6,811 nucleotides of DNA. Origin: an uncultured Sutterella sp. (GTDB lineage Bacteria > Pseudomonadota > Gammaproteobacteria > Burkholderiales > Burkholderiaceae_F). The first letter of the stretch is position 1. Each line of letters opens with the position of its first letter. Made by a program: the position numbers and the translations under genes. The stretch spans positions 1-6,811 of the forward strand of contig CAKQKT010000096.1 in NCBI GenBank assembly GCA_934249275.1, written 5' to 3'. Below are positions 6,532-6,811 of this stretch, one piece after another. The notes under the pieces are model-generated. The model ran no database searches. It saw nothing but the letters and a program-made list of their open reading frames with translations, and was not told where the DNA came from.

Positions 6532-6551
6532 AAGAAAATTAAAATTTTCTT
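6532..6551 (+). promoter_or_regulatory. A/T-rich inverted repeat, probable UP element
   Basis: AAGAAAATT (6532-6540) and AATTTTCTT (6543-6551) are perfect inverted arms separated by AA, and the right arm runs into the -35 hexamer. The position and composition fit an RNA polymerase alpha-subunit UP element for the tRNA-Asp promoter. As RNA it would be a weak A-U hairpin with no T tract, so a terminator role for tRNA-Val is less likely. Confidence 0.5.
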
Positions 6552-6577
6552 GACAGATTGGGAAAGTTCTGTATAAT
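6550..6577 (+). promoter_or_regulatory. Full-consensus sigma-70 promoter of the tRNA-Asp genes
   Basis: TTGACA (6550-6555) and TATAAT (6572-6577) match the consensus exactly with a 16-nt spacer. Transcription should start near 6584, leaving a leader of roughly 27 nt before tRNA-Asp copy 1. A perfect promoter plus upstream A/T-rich DNA is typical of stable-RNA genes. Confidence 0.9.
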
Positions 6578-6610
6578 ACGCTTCTCTGCTGATGCGACAG
6601 CTCTGGAAAT

Positions 6611-6687
6611 GGAGTGGTAGTTCAGTTGGTTAGAATACCGGCCTGTCACGCCGGGGGTCGCGGGTTCGAGTCCCGTCCACTCCGCCA
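6611..6687 (+). tRNA. tRNA-Asp, anticodon GUC (copy 1)
   Basis: The 77-nt cloverleaf is complete. The acceptor stem is GGAGTGG/CCACTCC, the D arm is GTTC/GAAT, and the anticodon stem CCGGC/GCCGG encloses CTGTCAC with GTC at 6645-6647. The T arm is GCGGG-TTCGAGT-CCCGT, the discriminator is G73 and CCA is encoded. It is near-identical to E. coli tRNA-Asp and decodes GAC and GAU. Confidence 0.98.
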
Positions 6688-6721
6688 ACTTTTCCGAGCA
6701 TGCATCGACAGATTGCGACAA

Positions 6722-6734
6722 GCACATGATGTGC
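6722..6734 (+). repeat. Inverted repeat abutting tRNA-Asp copy 2
   Basis: GCACAT and ATGTGC flank a single G and end exactly one base before the mature 5' end of the second tRNA-Asp. As RNA it could form only a small hairpin. It may assist processing of the tandem precursor, which is inferred. Confidence 0.4.
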
Positions 6735-6811
6735 GGAGTGGTAGTTCAGTTGGTTAGAATACCGGCCTGTCACGCCGGGGGTCGCGGGTTCGAGTCCCGT
6801 CCACTCCGCCA
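6735..6811 (+). tRNA. tRNA-Asp, anticodon GUC (copy 2)
   Basis: All 77 bases are identical to the first copy, with the anticodon at 6769-6771 and encoded CCA ending on the last base of the window. The spacer from copy 1 is 47 nt and holds no clear promoter or terminator, so both copies are probably processed from one precursor driven by the consensus promoter upstream of copy 1. Confidence 0.98.

Noticed and set aside
6539..6727. Minus-strand 62-codon frame encoding WTGLEPATPGVTGRYSN-like sequence.
   Set aside because: This is the well-known spurious hypothetical protein produced by reading tRNA-Asp on the wrong strand.
1..6811. Search for mobile elements, CRISPR repeats, toxin-antitoxin pairs or integration at the tRNA genes.
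   Set aside because: No transposase, integrase, regular repeat array or partial tRNA attachment copy is visible. The window is a conserved housekeeping locus.

Overview
This window is an ordinary bacterial protein-quality-control locus, all on the + strand: tig (trigger factor), clpP, clpX and lon, followed by tRNA-Val(UAC) and two identical tRNA-Asp(GUC) genes. The order tig-clpP-clpX-lon is common in proteobacteria. Lon ahead of a tRNA-Val/tRNA-Asp cluster, E. coli-like tRNAs with encoded CCA, and protein sequences close to but distinct from the gammaproteobacterial ones suggest a betaproteobacterium of the order Burkholderiales. A Sutterella/Parasutterella-like lineage is possible. That placement is inference from memory of gene order, not from a search.

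Layout. Bases 1-308 are non-coding leader and intergenic DNA. They hold a TATAAT candidate promoter at 107-112 and a set of mutually complementary GC-rich arms that could form alternative hairpins ahead of tig. tig occupies 309-1637 and ends in tandem stops, a GC-rich hairpin and a strong intrinsic terminator (1700-1738). clpP (1820-2419) must therefore rely largely on its own promoter. clpX (2441-3670) follows clpP after 21 nt with its own Shine-Dalgarno site, so the two form an operon. The clpX-lon gap holds a textbook heat-shock (sigma-32) promoter, CTTGAAA-14 nt-CCCCATAT, and lon then starts at a TTG codon at 3758. lon ends at 6238 and is closed by a 16-bp-stem terminator (6285-6326). tRNA-Val lies at 6444-6519. 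A full-consensus sigma-70 promoter (TTGACA-16 nt-TATAAT) with an A/T-rich upstream region precedes tRNA-Asp copy 1 (6611-6687). Copy 2 (6735-6811) ends at the last base of the window.

How the genes work together. Trigger factor meets nascent chains at the ribosome exit tunnel. ClpX unfolds tagged or damaged proteins and feeds them to the ClpP chamber. Lon is a self-contained ATPase-protease for misfolded and regulatory proteins. The separation of units by terminators and promoters suggests three transcription units for the proteins (tig; clpPX; lon, possibly with read-through from clpX), with heat induction visible in the sequence only for lon.

I found no undescribed system. The items most worth a second look are the near-perfect sigma-32 promoter of lon, the alternative-pairing leader of tig, the charged C-terminal tail of Lon, and small deviations in ClpX loops (RKN in place of RKH, MGF in place of IGF).
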